Shown here one piece after another: positions 46,701 to 56,519 of a stretch of 64,000 bases of DNA. This DNA is from Sorangium cellulosum So0157-2 (GTDB lineage: Bacteria; Myxococcota_A; Polyangia; Polyangiales; Polyangiaceae). Each line of letters starts with the position of its first letter. Position 1 is the stretch's first letter. Below the pieces are notes generated by a model. The model had not been told where the DNA came from, did no database searches, and saw only the letters and a program-made list of their open reading frames with translations. The stretch is from the NCBI RefSeq assembly GCF_000418325.1, contig NC_021658.1, forward strand, positions 10,926,001-10,990,000. Reading direction: 5' to 3'. The position numbers and the translations under genes are program-made.

Positions 46701-49700
46701 GCTCCCAGTTGTAGAGCGAGTACGCGCCTCGGAACGAGAAGTCGACCTCCTCGACCGGATACGGCGCGAGCACGTTGGCGGGGTCCGGTTCGTACGTCTC
46801 CTCGAAGAACTTGCGGGAGCTGAGCTGGAGCGGCTTGGGCCGGTAGAGCGACCACTTGAGCAGCCCGTCCACCCCGGCGCGCTGCAGCTCCTTCCGGAAC
46901 AGGCAGGCGTAGGGGTGGTAGAAGGACATGAAGCGGTATCGCTTCGCGTCCTCGTAGACGTGCGCGATGCGCGTCACCTCGGGCGCCTGCCTCACCCACG
47001 GGCCCAGCGTGGCCTGCATGCCTCCTCGGCCGAGGACCACGTCGCCCTTCTCGACGTCGTAGAACGCCGTGATCCCGGGCTGGATTTTCGAGGCGTCGTG
47101 CCACTCGGTGTGCTCGGTCAGGACGAGCTCGGCGGCGAACGTCGAGCTCGCGTCCTTGTAGAAGAAGAACGACGCGCCGCCCACGGCGCTGTCTCCGCTG
47201 GGCCCACCACCGATCTCGCGCGGAATGAGCGCGCGAAACGGGGTGACGCGGCCGAACAGCGTGATCCACTTCCGGATGCCGTCCAGCGCGATCGGAACGA
47301 CCAGCCGGGTCGCATTGTTCGAGACCAAGTGCTGTCCCCGCCAGCCGGTGCTGAAGGGCATCGCCGGAGAGAAAGGCTTGTAGTCCCGAGAGTCGTTGCT
47401 GAAGTCAGTGCCCTCCAGCGCACCGCAAGCGCTCTGCGCGAAGTGCCCGAGGCGGCCGCCGGTGTAGCTGCCGATCCGTACCGCCGCGATCCGGGGCGGC
47501 TCCTGCTCGTCGTCGCGCTCCACGAACAGCGAGATGAAATCGGTGTTCCATCGCGACTCCAGCGTCACCTCCGATCCGCCGCTCATACGGCGCGCCCCCC
47601 ACGCACCATTGCGGCGCTGGCTCCACGCGAGGCGGATGTAGTGGCTCGTCACCGCCGTCTTGCCCACCTGGCGCGTGTCGTTCGGCATCGGCTGTTCCGG
47701 CTCGGCGCGCTCCTCGATGATCGGCCAGTACAGGTGGGGGCGACGATCCACCACGGCGAGCAGGACCCTGTCCCCCTCGATATCGAGATCGATGGCCTCC
47801 CAGGGAGTCCAGGACAGCCCGTCCACCCGCGTGCGGTAGAAGTACTTGTACGGCTGGGCCGCGGTGCGGCCGACGACGTGGAGCACGTCGATCGGCGGGT
47901 GCGTGTCGTCGCCGTCCTCCTTCTGGTGGAACGCGCTCGCGATCTCGAGGTTCGCGACCTCGTCGAGCCTGTCCAGGTACCGCTCGAGCGCGCGCTCCGC
48001 GGCGTCGTCGGTGATCTCCTTCTGCCGGAGCTCGGCCTCGAGATCCTTGAAGAACGGCGACTTGTCGTCGCGCAGCGACGGGTCGAGGTACATCTCGGGC
48101 TGGAGCAGGACCTTGCGGCTCGCCTCCCAGACGCGGTAGCTCTTCCGCCACGCCCACTCGCGCGCCGCCTCCTCCGGGAGCGTCAGCGCTTCCGCCTCCA
48201 GGTTCATGAACGCGCGCTGCACGAACGTCTGCACCGAGCCGATGGCCTGCTTCAGGCGCGAGGTGATCACCGCGGGGCTCGTCTCGACGTCCACGAGCAG
48301 GTCGGCGAACAGATCATCGCTGTCCTCGTATCCCCGCTTCGCCACGAGGTACGCCACCAGCGACGACCGGAGCCGCTCGCGCAGCACGTCGCGCAGCGGC
48401 GGCGCCACCCGCGCCCACTCGGCGTCGGAGTACTTCGCCTTCGCGGCCCGGATGATGCTCTCGGCGGGCCCAGCGCCGTTCGAGTGGATCGAGCTCTCCC
48501 ACGCGATCGCCTGCTCGGCCGAGACGCCGAGCCGCTTCAGCATCACGATCGCGCGGCGCACGAGCCCGAGGAGCGAGACCTGCTCCGCGGTGCTGCTCGG
48601 ATACTGCGTCTCGTAGCCGCGGGCGACGAGCAGCCGCGCGACGTCCGCCGCGGGCCAGCCCGTGGCGGCGGCGAGCGCCGCGGCGGCCCGCGCCGCAGCG
48701 TCCTGCGCCGTGATCCCGTCCATGAGTAGACTCGCCAGCGACGGGTTCGGCCCGACCAGGTGGGAACGGAGCGCGACGAAATCCACGAGCTTCTCCCAGT
48801 CCTCGAACAGCGGCGAGCCTTCGCCGGCGCTCTCGGTGCGCGGCAGCCCGTCGAGGTCGAGCGCCGGCGACGCGCCGGCGAACATGCGCTCGATCTCGTC
48901 GGCCCTCGCGCCGAGCTGCTGCACGACCGCCGCGGCCCTGGCCAGGTGCCGGTAGGCGGCGAGCTGTGCGGCGCGGCGGGGTTCGTCGAGCGACGGCGGC
49001 GGCGGGTCGGGCAGCGAGAACGCGCTGCCGAGCGACACGTCGCTGGGCTCGCCCGTCGTGAGGATGTCCGTGATGAGCAGGTGCGTCGACCGCGCGTCCA
49101 GTTTCAGCGCCGCGCCGAGCGTGTCCTCGATGAGGGCCGCCTCGACCTCGTCGTCCGGGCCGTCGTTCTTGCCGCGCAACGCCAGCAGCGAGCCGAACAT
49201 CTGGTCCAGCACGGGGTTCACGGCCTCGTTCGTGACGGCGATCCGCGCGCGCGGGGACGACCGCATCCGGAAGATGACCTCGAGATCGGCGGGCGACAGC
49301 CCCGAGCGCCGGACGCGATCGACCGTGTCCAGGAAGCGCAGCGTATGCTCGGGGTTAGCGGCCTCGAGCGGCTTGTACTTGCTCAGGTTGTAGAGCGCGT
49401 GGAAATCGGGCAGCGACAGCCGCGCCGCTCGCGCAAAGGTGACGTAGCGGTGGAGCTTCGCGAGCGTCACCGGCGCAGGATCGGCGGTGTTCGCCGGGAC
49501 GAGCGGGGCCAGCGCGAGCCCCGAGCTCTCGGTGAGCAGCGACAGCTCCTCTCGGCTGATGCGCAGGCCGGCGAGGATCGCGGGCGTGTGGTCGGCGAGC
49601 AGGTCGGCGGTCGAGAGGCCGGCGACGCCCGGCAGCGCGAGCGCGGCGTCGATCGGGTTGGTCACGGCCTTGTTCTGGAAGAGCTGCTCGTAGAACGACG

Positions 49701-52700
49701 GCGTCTCGCCCCCGTCGCGGCGCTGGGCGTCGAGCGGCCCGAACCAGCTCGCGAGCACCGCGACCGGCAGCGAGATGCCCCGGTCGGCGCGCAGCGCCTG
49801 GATGACCGCGATCACGCGCAGCGCGCGGCCGTTCACGATGTCGGTGCCGCTGGGCGCGCACGCGGCCAGCACCTGATCGAGCTCGCGGATCGACCAGCCG
49901 AGGCGCAGCCGGAGCCGCAGGAAGCGGTGCAGGAAGTCCAGGTCGCTCAGATCGCCGCTCAGGCCGCCGATGGTCTGCTCCTCGATCTTGCAGCTCTCCT
50001 CGGGCTCGATCGTCGGCGACCCGAAGCGATGGAGGACGGAGGTCTCGAGCAGATCGCGCAGCTCGTCGTAGGACAGCCCCGAGCGCTTGAGGAACTCCGG
50101 CACGTTGAGCAGCCCGCCGGGAACCCAGCCGACGCCCCAAGCGCTCGCCAGGGTCACGCCCGAGATCGGGGTGCCGCGGATCAGGTCGCGCTCGCGCGCT
50201 GAAAGCCCGAGCCGATGGGCGGCCGCATCCTCGAGATCCATGACCTCCGGGCTGGACCAGCTCGCCCTCAGCTCGGACATGAACGCGTGCAGGGGCACGC
50301 CGAGGTGCTCGAGATAGACGCGCGCCTCGTGGAGCCGGTGGTGATACGGCAAGCTGAGGGGGAAGTCGCATCTCGAGAGGCGCTCGTAAGCGTCCTCGTG
50401 CCAGTCCTCCTCGCCGCTGGGCGGGTTCGGCATGGCCGCGAGATCCTCGGCGGTGCCGACGGTCGCGATGTGCTCCGGGAAGGCGGGCGGGGCCTCGTTC
50501 TGCTCCAGGGTCTCGCTCACGAAGGCGTGGACGAGGATCTCGTTCACCAGGTCGACGTACGGCAGCGGCGTGTCGGCGTTCTCGCAGGTGAGGTCGATCC
50601 GGCCGATGTCCGGGCGCCGCCCGGCGCGCGCGGGCGTGGAGCCCGGCGCGCTGCCGAGGAGCAGCTCCTTCGCGGTCCACTTGGTGCTACCGCTCTTCGT
50701 GACCGTGGAGTCGTACCGATCGAGGAAATGGAGCAGGTCGACGAGGTACGCCGCCGGGCCGTAGACCGAGGCGCAGTGGGCGCACGCGCACGCGTCGGTC
50801 GAGCCGAAGAGCTCCTCGTACGTCGCAGTGGCTGACGCCGTCTGGCTCGCGCGGCGCACGGGGTCGGGCAGCGTGTAGGCCGAGTTCCTGTTGAAGTCCG
50901 CGCCGAACTTGAGCGACAGCGCGAGCGCATGCTCGGAAATGGCGACCGCCTTGTCGTAGATGTCGTCGGCGATGTGTTTACCTCCGAGGGCAGCGCCGAA
51001 CTCGGCGCCGAACCGGAGCCGGCCGCGGCGGGCGATCTCCCTCGCCGACTTGAGCCCGCCGTCGAGCAGCAACTTCGCCTCCTCGTACTTGGGTGTGAGC
51101 TTGTACAGCCGCTCGATCGCCTTGAGCTCGGCCTTCGCGGCCGCGGGGTTCGAGAGCCCCGCGAACGCCCCCGGGTTCGACGCGATGAAGTGGCCGGCGC
51201 GCGTCTTGCCCAGCTGGAACGACGGGTTGTTGTTGAAGAACGTGGGTAGCTCGCTCGCGCCGACCACGGCGATCGCGGACGCGACGGCCTTCGACGGGAA
51301 CGCCACCTCCAGGGCCCGCCGGAGGACCTTGGCGTAGGCCGCGCGCCGCTCGGCCACCGTCGCTCCGGGCGTGTCGTCCGGGGTGTTGATGGGCGAGCCG
51401 TTGCGCTGGACGGCGAGGATCGCGATCCAGTCGGCCTCGCTGTAGGCCGCGAGGTCCTTGAGGTCATCGAACTGGTGATCGTGCCAGCGATCCCACAGCT
51501 CCAAGATGAGCGGGAAGTGATAGCGCGTGAGCGCGCCCAGCTGCAGCAGGAACTTGAGCCGCGGGATGAGGAGCGCGCCCTCGCCCTGGTACCCGGGCAG
51601 GGACGCGAGGTGGGTCCAGAATGCCTCGGGCGTGCCATCGAACCCCATGTACTCGGCGATGAAGTCCTGCGTGTAGGCCCCGCCCAGCTCGAGATCGAGG
51701 AGCTGACCCAGGCTGCAGGTCGTCCCCGCGGGCGGCGCCTCCGCGGCGAGGTCGACGGCGGCCTGGGTGAGGAGATCTGCGAAGCTATCGCTGACCTCGC
51801 GGCCCACGATCTGCGCCGCCTTCGCCTCCTCGAGCACGCGGTTCAGCGTGGGTTTGGGGTACGAAAGGAGCCCGCGCTTGGTGGTCGGTAAGCCCATGCG
51901 GACGAAGGGGTAATAAGGATCGGCGGACTCGGCGACGCCGACGGACGTCATGAGGGACTCGGCCCCGACGAGCGCCTCGACCTGCCCGCGCTCCACCTCG
52001 GTCGCCTTCGCGATGAAATCGACCTGCTCGGCCTGGAGGTCTCCGAGGAACACCCCCTGCGTATGGGCCGCGGTGCGGGACTTGACCTGCAGCAGCTCCG
52101 AGGGGCCGCGGTCTTCCTGGTCCTGGCTGGTGATCAGGTCGACGACCGCGGTCGACGGGGCGCGGACGATCACCGCGGAGCGGCCCAGCTCCTGGTTCGA
52201 CCCGTTGTAGACGATCACCCGGAGATCCGGCCGTTGCTTGCCGGACGCCAGGATGGTCGAATAGGAGATCTTGTAATGACCCGACGCGTCGGTCGCCGAC
52301 GAGCCGATCTCGCTTTGTGACGTCAGCTTCACGTCGTAGGCGCGCACCATCAAGTTCGCGACGGCCGCGCCTTGCTCGTTCCTCACATTGCCGCGCACGG
52401 TCGCGGTGGCCGGAGCGCGCTTGGTCGAGGTCACCGCGAGGTCAACCTCGATCCGGAGGGTGGCCGGTGTCGGCGACAACTTCCATTGCGTGTAGCGCGT
52501 GACGTACTCCTCGTTCCCGAGCGCGAACGCGCGGAGCGCGGCCACCGGCTCCCGCCCCTGGAAATGACGATCCACGTCGTCCTGGTCGAGCGATATCTCG
52601 AAATCGCCGTTCTGGTTGGTCACGGCGACGGCGACGAGATCCGTGTTGACCTCCGCGCTGTCCCACGCCTCGACACGCACACTTCCGACGCCCCGTTCGC

Positions 52701-52743
52701 TCTTGGCTCGAACGACCCGACCGGAGAGTTTATACTTTCTCAT
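43780..52743 (-). CDS. TcA-type toxin-complex channel subunit with N-terminal Ig-like domains
   Basis: About 2987 residues, near the usual TcA size (about 2500). ATG at 52743 (MRKYKLSGRV) has AAGGGAG about 6 nt upstream, better than a start 27 bp earlier. Residues 1-215 are two transthyretin-like beta domains (GVGSVRVEAWDSAEV...GDFEISL; NEQGAAVANLMVRAYD), not standard in TcA. The VRP1-type shell contains CACAHCASVYGPAAYLVDLL (near 660) and PYVDLVNEILV. A neuraminidase-like region carries DVLHVVGRTAAQPYKYFYR (near 1625) and LSWTPWEAIDLDIEGDRV. The pore and TcB-binding parts hold GLVAQAIAAVAPGVEAVPPTTFG (near 2420), a long coiled coil (near 2490-2580) and ENNRLNDTLQDIYLLCEYGF at the end. Expected role: oligomeric injection needle that TcB-TcC caps. 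A 360-bp copy of part of it lies at 26755-27125. Confidence 0.92.
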   Translation of the reverse strand: MRKYKLSGRVVRAKSERGVGSVRVEAWDSAEVNTDLVAVAVTNQNGDFEISLDQDDVDRHFQGREPVAALRAFALGNEEYVTRYTQWKLSPTPATLRIEVDLAVTSTKRAPATATVRGNVRNEQGAAVANLMVRAYDVKLTSQSEIGSSATDASGHYKISYSTILASGKQRPDLRVIVYNGSNQELGRSAVIVRAPSTAVVDLITSQDQEDRGPSELLQVKSRTAAHTQGVFLGDLQAEQVDFIAKATEVERGQVEALVGAESLMTSVGVAESADPYYPFVRMGLPTTKRGLLSYPKPTLNRVLEEAKAAQIVGREVSDSFADLLTQAAVDLAAEAPPAGTTCSLGQLLDLELGGAYTQDFIAEYMGFDGTPEAFWTHLASLPGYQGEGALLIPRLKFLLQLGALTRYHFPLILELWDRWHDHQFDDLKDLAAYSEADWIAILAVQRNGSPINTPDDTPGATVAERRAAYAKVLRRALEVAFPSKAVASAIAVVGASELPTFFNNNPSFQLGKTRAGHFIASNPGAFAGLSNPAAAKAELKAIERLYKLTPKYEEAKLLLDGGLKSAREIARRGRLRFGAEFGAALGGKHIADDIYDKAVAISEHALALSLKFGADFNRNSAYTLPDPVRRASQTASATATYEELFGSTDACACAHCASVYGPAAYLVDLLHFLDRYDSTVTKSGSTKWTAKELLLGSAPGSTPARAGRRPDIGRIDLTCENADTPLPYVDLVNEILVHAFVSETLEQNEAPPAFPEHIATVGTAEDLAAMPNPPSGEEDWHEDAYERLSRCDFPLSLPYHHRLHEARVYLEHLGVPLHAFMSELRASWSSPEVMDLEDAAAHRLGLSARERDLIRGTPISGVTLASAWGVGWVPGGLLNVPEFLKRSGLSYDELRDLLETSVLHRFGSPTIEPEESCKIEEQTIGGLSGDLSDLDFLHRFLRLRLRLGWSIRELDQVLAACAPSGTDIVNGRALRVIAVIQALRADRGISLPVAVLASWFGPLDAQRRDGGETPSFYEQLFQNKAVTNPIDAALALPGVAGLSTADLLADHTPAILAGLRISREELSLLTESSGLALAPLVPANTADPAPVTLAKLHRYVTFARAARLSLPDFHALYNLSKYKPLEAANPEHTLRFLDTVDRVRRSGLSPADLEVIFRMRSSPRARIAVTNEAVNPVLDQMFGSLLALRGKNDGPDDEVEAALIEDTLGAALKLDARSTHLLITDILTTGEPSDVSLGSAFSLPDPPPPSLDEPRRAAQLAAYRHLARAAAVVQQLGARADEIERMFAGASPALDLDGLPRTESAGEGSPLFEDWEKLVDFVALRSHLVGPNPSLASLLMDGITAQDAAARAAAALAAATGWPAADVARLLVARGYETQYPSSTAEQVSLLGLVRRAIVMLKRLGVSAEQAIAWESSIHSNGAGPAESIIRAAKAKYSDAEWARVAPPLRDVLRERLRSSLVAYLVAKRGYEDSDDLFADLLVDVETSPAVITSRLKQAIGSVQTFVQRAFMNLEAEALTLPEEAAREWAWRKSYRVWEASRKVLLQPEMYLDPSLRDDKSPFFKDLEAELRQKEITDDAAERALERYLDRLDEVANLEIASAFHQKEDGDDTHPPIDVLHVVGRTAAQPYKYFYRTRVDGLSWTPWEAIDLDIEGDRVLLAVVDRRPHLYWPIIEERAEPEQPMPNDTRQVGKTAVTSHYIRLAWSQRRNGAWGARRMSGGSEVTLESRWNTDFISLFVERDDEQEPPRIAAVRIGSYTGGRLGHFAQSACGALEGTDFSNDSRDYKPFSPAMPFSTGWRGQHLVSNNATRLVVPIALDGIRKWITLFGRVTPFRALIPREIGGGPSGDSAVGGASFFFYKDASSTFAAELVLTEHTEWHDASKIQPGITAFYDVEKGDVVLGRGGMQATLGPWVRQAPEVTRIAHVYEDAKRYRFMSFYHPYACLFRKELQRAGVDGLLKWSLYRPKPLQLSSRKFFEETYEPDPANVLAPYPVEEVDFSFRGAYSLYNWELFFHAPFLIALRLMQSGRHAEAQRWFHFIFDPTTGDPAPSPERFWNVRPFRENRDLASIEDELRELSAPQQGTIARLIASLLTTQDDAPEKLDLAAQIEAWRKDPFNPHLIARMRPIAYQKAVVMKYIENLIAWGDQLFRRETIESINEATQLYVLAGNILGRRPVRIERKDAVTPRNYWQLEALGLGDFSDPVIASRSRVEAESLVANSLMAALRRTFSDRATDLGELYFCVPRDEALSGLWDTVADRLFKIRHSMSIEGVVRTLPLFEPPIDPMLLVQARALGVDLATALDEASSPRLPYRFQVVHAKAMELCGTVAGLGAALLAAMEKKDGEAIARLRSGHEVELLAAVREIKAQQVKEAEASVAALERSHEAARLRRDHYASLPRISAAEQGALAMSVEGMELGLVAQAIAAVAPGVEAVPPTTFGGAGTMGSPVAITTIGGQASGAPVEAASHALSMVAGALREGASIASTIAGYERRAEEWALQERLAAKEMQGLEKQIVAAKIRAAVAEVELRNHDRQTEQAREVLEFLQDRKRTTEELYDWMVAELSTVHYQTYTLAYDMAKRAERALRFELGTPDSTPAMVRFGAWDSLKQGLLAGERLQHDLRRLDVAFLEQTPREAELVKHVSLAEVAPEQLILLRETGTCDLVLTQEVFDLDYPGHYFRRIKSVAVTIPTVTGPYAGVSCTLTLSNTSVRPPQSVTAETYGDTESFRTDLVPLTEVITTSSGVNDAGLFEPNLRDERYLPFEGAGVLGTYKLELPAANNRFDIGAVSDVILHIRYTARSSVTVADAAKAYYDDHPPVRRRLFSLRSELPAEWARFMAAPSDDNVAQQLSIPLTPEMFPYVPAKQKIALTSYTLYARWNGKKPYWKHGDNQGKLQVTMVRPGATQPDTLTLAEYPDSSDDRDTGASASTTLQNGEQDLGTWTISASRTQVGEIVSDLRTENNRLNDTLQDIYLLCEYGFASA

Positions 52744-53356
52744 GCGAGCTCCCTTCGATTCCATGGTCAAGAACCACCCAAGTGGCGCAAGTTTCAGCCG
52801 CCGCGGTCGATGCGCCTCGTCGCCGACCGGGAGCCATGGAGGGGACGACGGCGAGAGCCGCCCCTGGAGCGAGCGGCGCGCGGATCGCCGCGCCGCTCGC
52901 TCCGCGCGAACCCCCCCTCGCCCATCCGCGAGGAATCAGCTGTTTCCTATCGATCCCCTGTTTCAATCCTCGCGAGCGCCAGCGAGCCGCCGCCGACGCG
53001 CCTGCAGGACGTGATTTGAACTACCACGGAGCGTCTCGTTGAAAAGCTCGAAACACGTTCCCGACATACGGTGATCCCGGGGTGGCTCCACGCCTCACGC
53101 GCAATCGACGATCGCCAGTTTCTTGCTGTCGCCGGGCGAGCGCGGCCGCATGGCTGCGGCCATGGGCTCACGCACGCATGGAAGACGCGGTGTCGTCGGA
53201 CGCCCCCGCACCGATGACGCGCCCTCACCGCCGCCTCGCGCACGGCGTCAAGTCGCCCCGGTCACACCCCGGCGACATCTCGCGCGCGCCACGTCATCTC
53301 CTGGCCATGGCCGCAGCTCTTCGACTAGAATCGTGGGTCCCTTTCCGCGAGGCTCC
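52744..53356. other. Divergent intergenic region between TcA and a lipoprotein gene
   Basis: About 610 bp with no supported gene; short frames are arg/pro-rich and lack domains. It must hold the promoters of the Tc operon (minus) and of the lipoprotein-peptidase pair (plus). On the minus strand GGAAC at about 53063 followed by CGAGAC 18 nt later is a weak extracytoplasmic-sigma-like pair; it is not listed as a site. Confidence 0.4.
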
Positions 53357-53971
53357 ATGCGCGGCGTTCCCACGGTTGTCGTTGTCCTCCTCTCTCTCTC
53401 TGTTGCGTTCGCCGCGTGCGACCAGGCCGCGCCTCCCACCGAGGCCCCGCCCGATCCGGCCGCCGCCCAGCCGCTCGTCGCCACGGCGGCGCCGGCGATC
53501 GCCCCCGTCACCTGGCCGCCGGCCGCCTCGGTCGACCGCGGCGCGCTCGCGGCGCTGCCCGAGGCGGCGGCCCACGCCGCCCGGATCTCGCAGGTCCCGG
53601 TGCTCGTGCCGTCCCGGAGCGAGCTCCTCGCGGCGCCGGTCCTCGTGGCCAAGGAGCACTGGACGTCGTTCTGGGCAAAGACGGAGTCGATCACCGTCTC
53701 GATCGCCATGACCCGCCTCGCGCGCAAGTATCCAGGTATTCCACCGTTCCAGGGCGACCACGCCGTGCGCGGGGCGCCCGCGCTCATCACGGCGAACGAG
53801 GGCATCTGGACCGCGTCCTGGGTCGAGAACGGCGTCACGTACGCGCTCGACGTCGAGTGCGCGTCGCCGGAGGCCCCGGCCTGCGCCTCGGACGCGCTCC
53901 TCCGCGAGCTCGCCGCGGAGCTCGTCTACGTGGGCGGCGTCGGCGCGAAGACGGCGGGCGACAGGCCATGA
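53357..53971 (+). CDS. Lipoprotein of unknown function
   Basis: 204 residues. MRGVPTVVVVLLSLSVAFAAC gives a signal peptide with lipobox AFAAC; the lipidated Cys would be residue 21. A Pro/Ala linker follows (to about 60), then a compact domain with LLAAPVLVAKEHWTSFWAK, SITVSIAMTRLARK and IWTASWVENGVTYALDVEC, and a Cys pair (ECASPEAPAC) that could be disulfide-bonded. ATG at 53357 has GAGG upstream; a longer frame upstream lacks a signal sequence. It overlaps the M23 peptidase gene by ATGA, so the two are likely co-translated. Confidence 0.8.
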   Translation: MRGVPTVVVVLLSLSVAFAACDQAAPPTEAPPDPAAAQPLVATAAPAIAPVTWPPAASVDRGALAALPEAAAHAARISQVPVLVPSRSELLAAPVLVAKEHWTSFWAKTESITVSIAMTRLARKYPGIPPFQGDHAVRGAPALITANEGIWTASWVENGVTYALDVECASPEAPACASDALLRELAAELVYVGGVGAKTAGDRP

Positions 53972-55756
53972 GCGCGCCGCTCCACCCGCCTCGCCTCCGC
54001 CGCCGCCCCGCCGCGCCGGCCGCGCTCGTCGCCGCGGCCGCGCTCGCGCTCTTGCCGACCGCGGCCGCGGCCGACCCGTTCTCCTACCATCCCGCCGGCG
54101 AGCTCGTCCCCGGCTCGGGCGAGGGGCGCGCCGACGGCGTCGTGTACGCGCCCGCCATGCGCTTTCCCCTCGAGGAGGGCCCGGCGTTCGCCAACTCCCA
54201 GGTCTACAGCAAAGGCGGGAGCGCCGGCCCGCGCGGGGGGCAGTGCGACGCGGACAACTACGCCTATCCGTGGCGCGACAACTTCTGCGAGTCGCGGTCG
54301 TGGGCGATGCCGCTCTGCCCCTCCGGGGCGGGACACCAGGGGCAGGACGTCCGGCCGCCCACGTGCGAGGCGGGCAAATACTGGGTGGTGGCGGTGGCCG
54401 ACGGCATCATCACGAGCATCGGCGGCTACTCCGTGTACCTGACCGGCGAGGACGGGACTCGCTACGACTACCTGCACATGTCCGATGTCCAGGTCTCGGT
54501 GGGACAGGGCGTGTCGCGCGGCGAGCGCATCGGGAAGGTCTCCAACGTGTTTGGGGGCACGCCGACGACGATTCACCTACACTTCAACGTGCGGCAATCG
54601 TTGAGCGGCGTCGGGCTGGTGTATGTGCCGCCGTACAGCTCGCTCGTGGCCTCGTACCAGGCGCTCCTCAACGAGCCCCCCGAGGGCGCCCTCGAGGCCG
54701 CCGGCTGCGACGGTATCCGCGGCTGGACCCACGACCCGGACGCCGCCGAGGGCGCGCCGGGCAGCGCGCGGCTCTACGTCGACGCCGCGGCGACCGACGC
54801 GGGCGCCGAGGGCCACACCCTCGCCGCGGACCGGCACCGGGACGACCTCTGCGCGCCGCTCGGCGCGTGCGCGCGCGGCTTCGAGGCGCCGGTGCCGCTC
54901 AGCCTGCTCGGGGGCGAGCACGCGGTCCACGCCTACGGCGTCGACGCGCCGAGCGGCGAGGAGGTCGAGCTCGAGGGCAGCCCGAGGGCGCTCGCGTGCC
55001 CGCTCGAGCTGCCGGACGGCGTGCGGCGGCCGCTCGGCGGCGCCGGGGCGCTGGACGCCTGGCGGTTCTCGCGGTTCTGGGACGTCGCCAGCGCGCCGGA
55101 CGCGGCGCTCGCGGCGCTCCCCGAGGGCGACGCGTTCCCGCCGTCGCCGCTGCTCGTGCGCGGCGACGACGGCGCGCCGTCCCTGTGGCTCGTCGACGGC
55201 GCCGCGCGGCGGGCCGTGCCGGACGCGGCGGCCGCCGCGGCGTGGCGGCTCGATCCGGACGAGGCCGCCGTGTGGCCGGCGGCGCGGCTCGCCGCGGGGG
55301 CGCCGCCGGTGGAGGTGCTGGCGCGCTGGGGGGGGTGCTGGGTGCGGGGATCCTGCCCCCGGCGGCTTCCGCGCAACCGGAGCCTCCCTGCCGCTCGGCC
55401 CGGCGCTGCCGCCGCGCCCCTTCCTGGCGCAGGGCTCCACGCCGGCGCTCTATGTCATCGACGCGCTCATCGACGCGCTCATCGACCCGCCGCTGGCGGG
55501 CGAGGGCGGCGGCGGGACCACCGGCGGGGCCGGCGGCTTTGGCGGCGCGGCGGGCGGCGCAGGGGGCGCCGCGGACGACGGGCCCCTCATGAACGGCGCC
55601 GTCCACGGCGAGCTCGGCTGCGCGTGCGGCGCGGCCGGCGCGGCCGACGCGGGCGGCGCGGCGGCGCGCTGGCCGCTCGGGCTCTTCGCCGCGGCGGCGG
55701 CGCTCGGCGCGGCGCGGCGGCGCGCGGCCGCGCGCGTCAGCCCTCGTGGATCTTGA
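53968..55756 (+). CDS. M23-family metallopeptidase with MYXO-CTERM-like tail (apparent frameshift at G8)
   Basis: A secreted peptidase with lysostaphin-type fold. A signal peptide (residues 1-31, LLPTAAAADPFS) precedes the zinc-site motifs GHQGQDV (near 129) and TTIHLHFN (near 197), which supply the usual H...D and HxH ligands. Cys-rich parts (GGQCDADNYAYPWRDNFC) are exported. A middle domain (about 240-470) is of unknown type. The original frame then derails at a run of eight G (55328-55335). Removing one G reads GGAGCGDPAPGGF, LAQGSTPALYVIDALID, a Gly-rich spacer and GCACGAAG...RWPLGLFAAAAALGAARRR, a MYXO-CTERM-like Cys, hydrophobic helix and Arg cluster ending at 55756. Either an indel broke a cell-surface protein or it is a sequencing error. 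Confidence 0.85.
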
Positions 55757-56519
55757 TCCCGGGGATGCTCCGGAGCGGGCTCGCGTCCTCGACCCGCGAG
55801 CCCTCGAGGTACACGTTCTTGAGGCTCTTGAGCTCCCGGAGCGGCGACACGTCGCTCACCCGCGTCCGCTTCATCTGGAGCATCTCGAGCTTCTTCAGGC
55901 CGGCGAGCGGGCGCAGGTCCGTCACCTCGGTCTCGTCGATCTGGAGCTCGGTCAGGTTGGTGAGGCCGGCGAGCGGGGTGAGGTCCTCCACGGGCGTGCG
56001 GCCGATGTCGAGCCGGTCGAGCTTGACGAGCCCGGCGAGCGGGGAGAGGTCCTTGACCAGCGTGGCCGAGACCCGCAGCGACTCCAGCCGGAGCAGGCCC
56101 TTGATCGGGCGGAGATCGTCGATCTTGCCCGGCGGCAGGTAAAGCCCTTTCACGCCCGTGAGCTCGGGGAAGAGGCAGGGATCGAGCTCGTCGAGCCCCT
56201 GGGCGTCGGACAGGTTCATGGTCTTGATGTTCTTGAGATCGGCGCGCTTGATCGGCCCCTCGGGCTTCTGGAGCTGCTGCCGCACCCTGGCCTCGAGCGC
56301 CGGATGCGAGAAGGTCACCGGGTCGCTCTTGGTGCACACGACCTCTTTCTTCGGCGGCGCCGGCGCGCTGGCGGCGGGGCTCGCGGCGGGCGTCGCGGCG
56401 GCGGGCGCCTGCGCGGCGGGGGCGGCGGAGGCCGCAGGGGCGGCGGGCTTCTTGGGCTCGTCGCAGCCCAGGAGGGAGAGGGCGAGGCCAAGGGAGGCAA
56501 GGACCAGGGGGCGAATCAT
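55737..56519 (-). CDS. Leucine-rich-repeat lipoprotein
   Basis: 260 residues. MIRPLVLASLGLALSLLGC is a lipoprotein signal with Cys19 in LLGC; ATG 56519 was chosen over an upstream start for that reason. A low-complexity Ala/Pro linker (to about 60) leads to an LRR domain with roughly 22-residue internalin-like repeats: LRPIKGLLRLESLRVSATLV, LSPLAGLVKLDRLDIGRTPV, LTPLAGLTNLTELQIDETEV, LRPLAGLKKLEMLQMKRTRV, VSPLRELKSLKNVYLEGSRV. Probably a periplasm-facing binding protein. Its 3' end overlaps the M23 gene 3' end by about 20 bp in convergent orientation. Confidence 0.88.
   Translation of the reverse strand: MIRPLVLASLGLALSLLGCDEPKKPAAPAASAAPAAQAPAAATPAASPAASAPAPPKKEVVCTKSDPVTFSHPALEARVRQQLQKPEGPIKRADLKNIKTMNLSDAQGLDELDPCLFPELTGVKGLYLPPGKIDDLRPIKGLLRLESLRVSATLVKDLSPLAGLVKLDRLDIGRTPVEDLTPLAGLTNLTELQIDETEVTDLRPLAGLKKLEMLQMKRTRVSDVSPLRELKSLKNVYLEGSRVEDASPLRSIPGIKIHEG

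Noticed and set aside
54577..55440. Minus-strand 287-residue frame opposite the M23 peptidase
   Set aside because: Antisense shadow of a gene with clear peptidase motifs.
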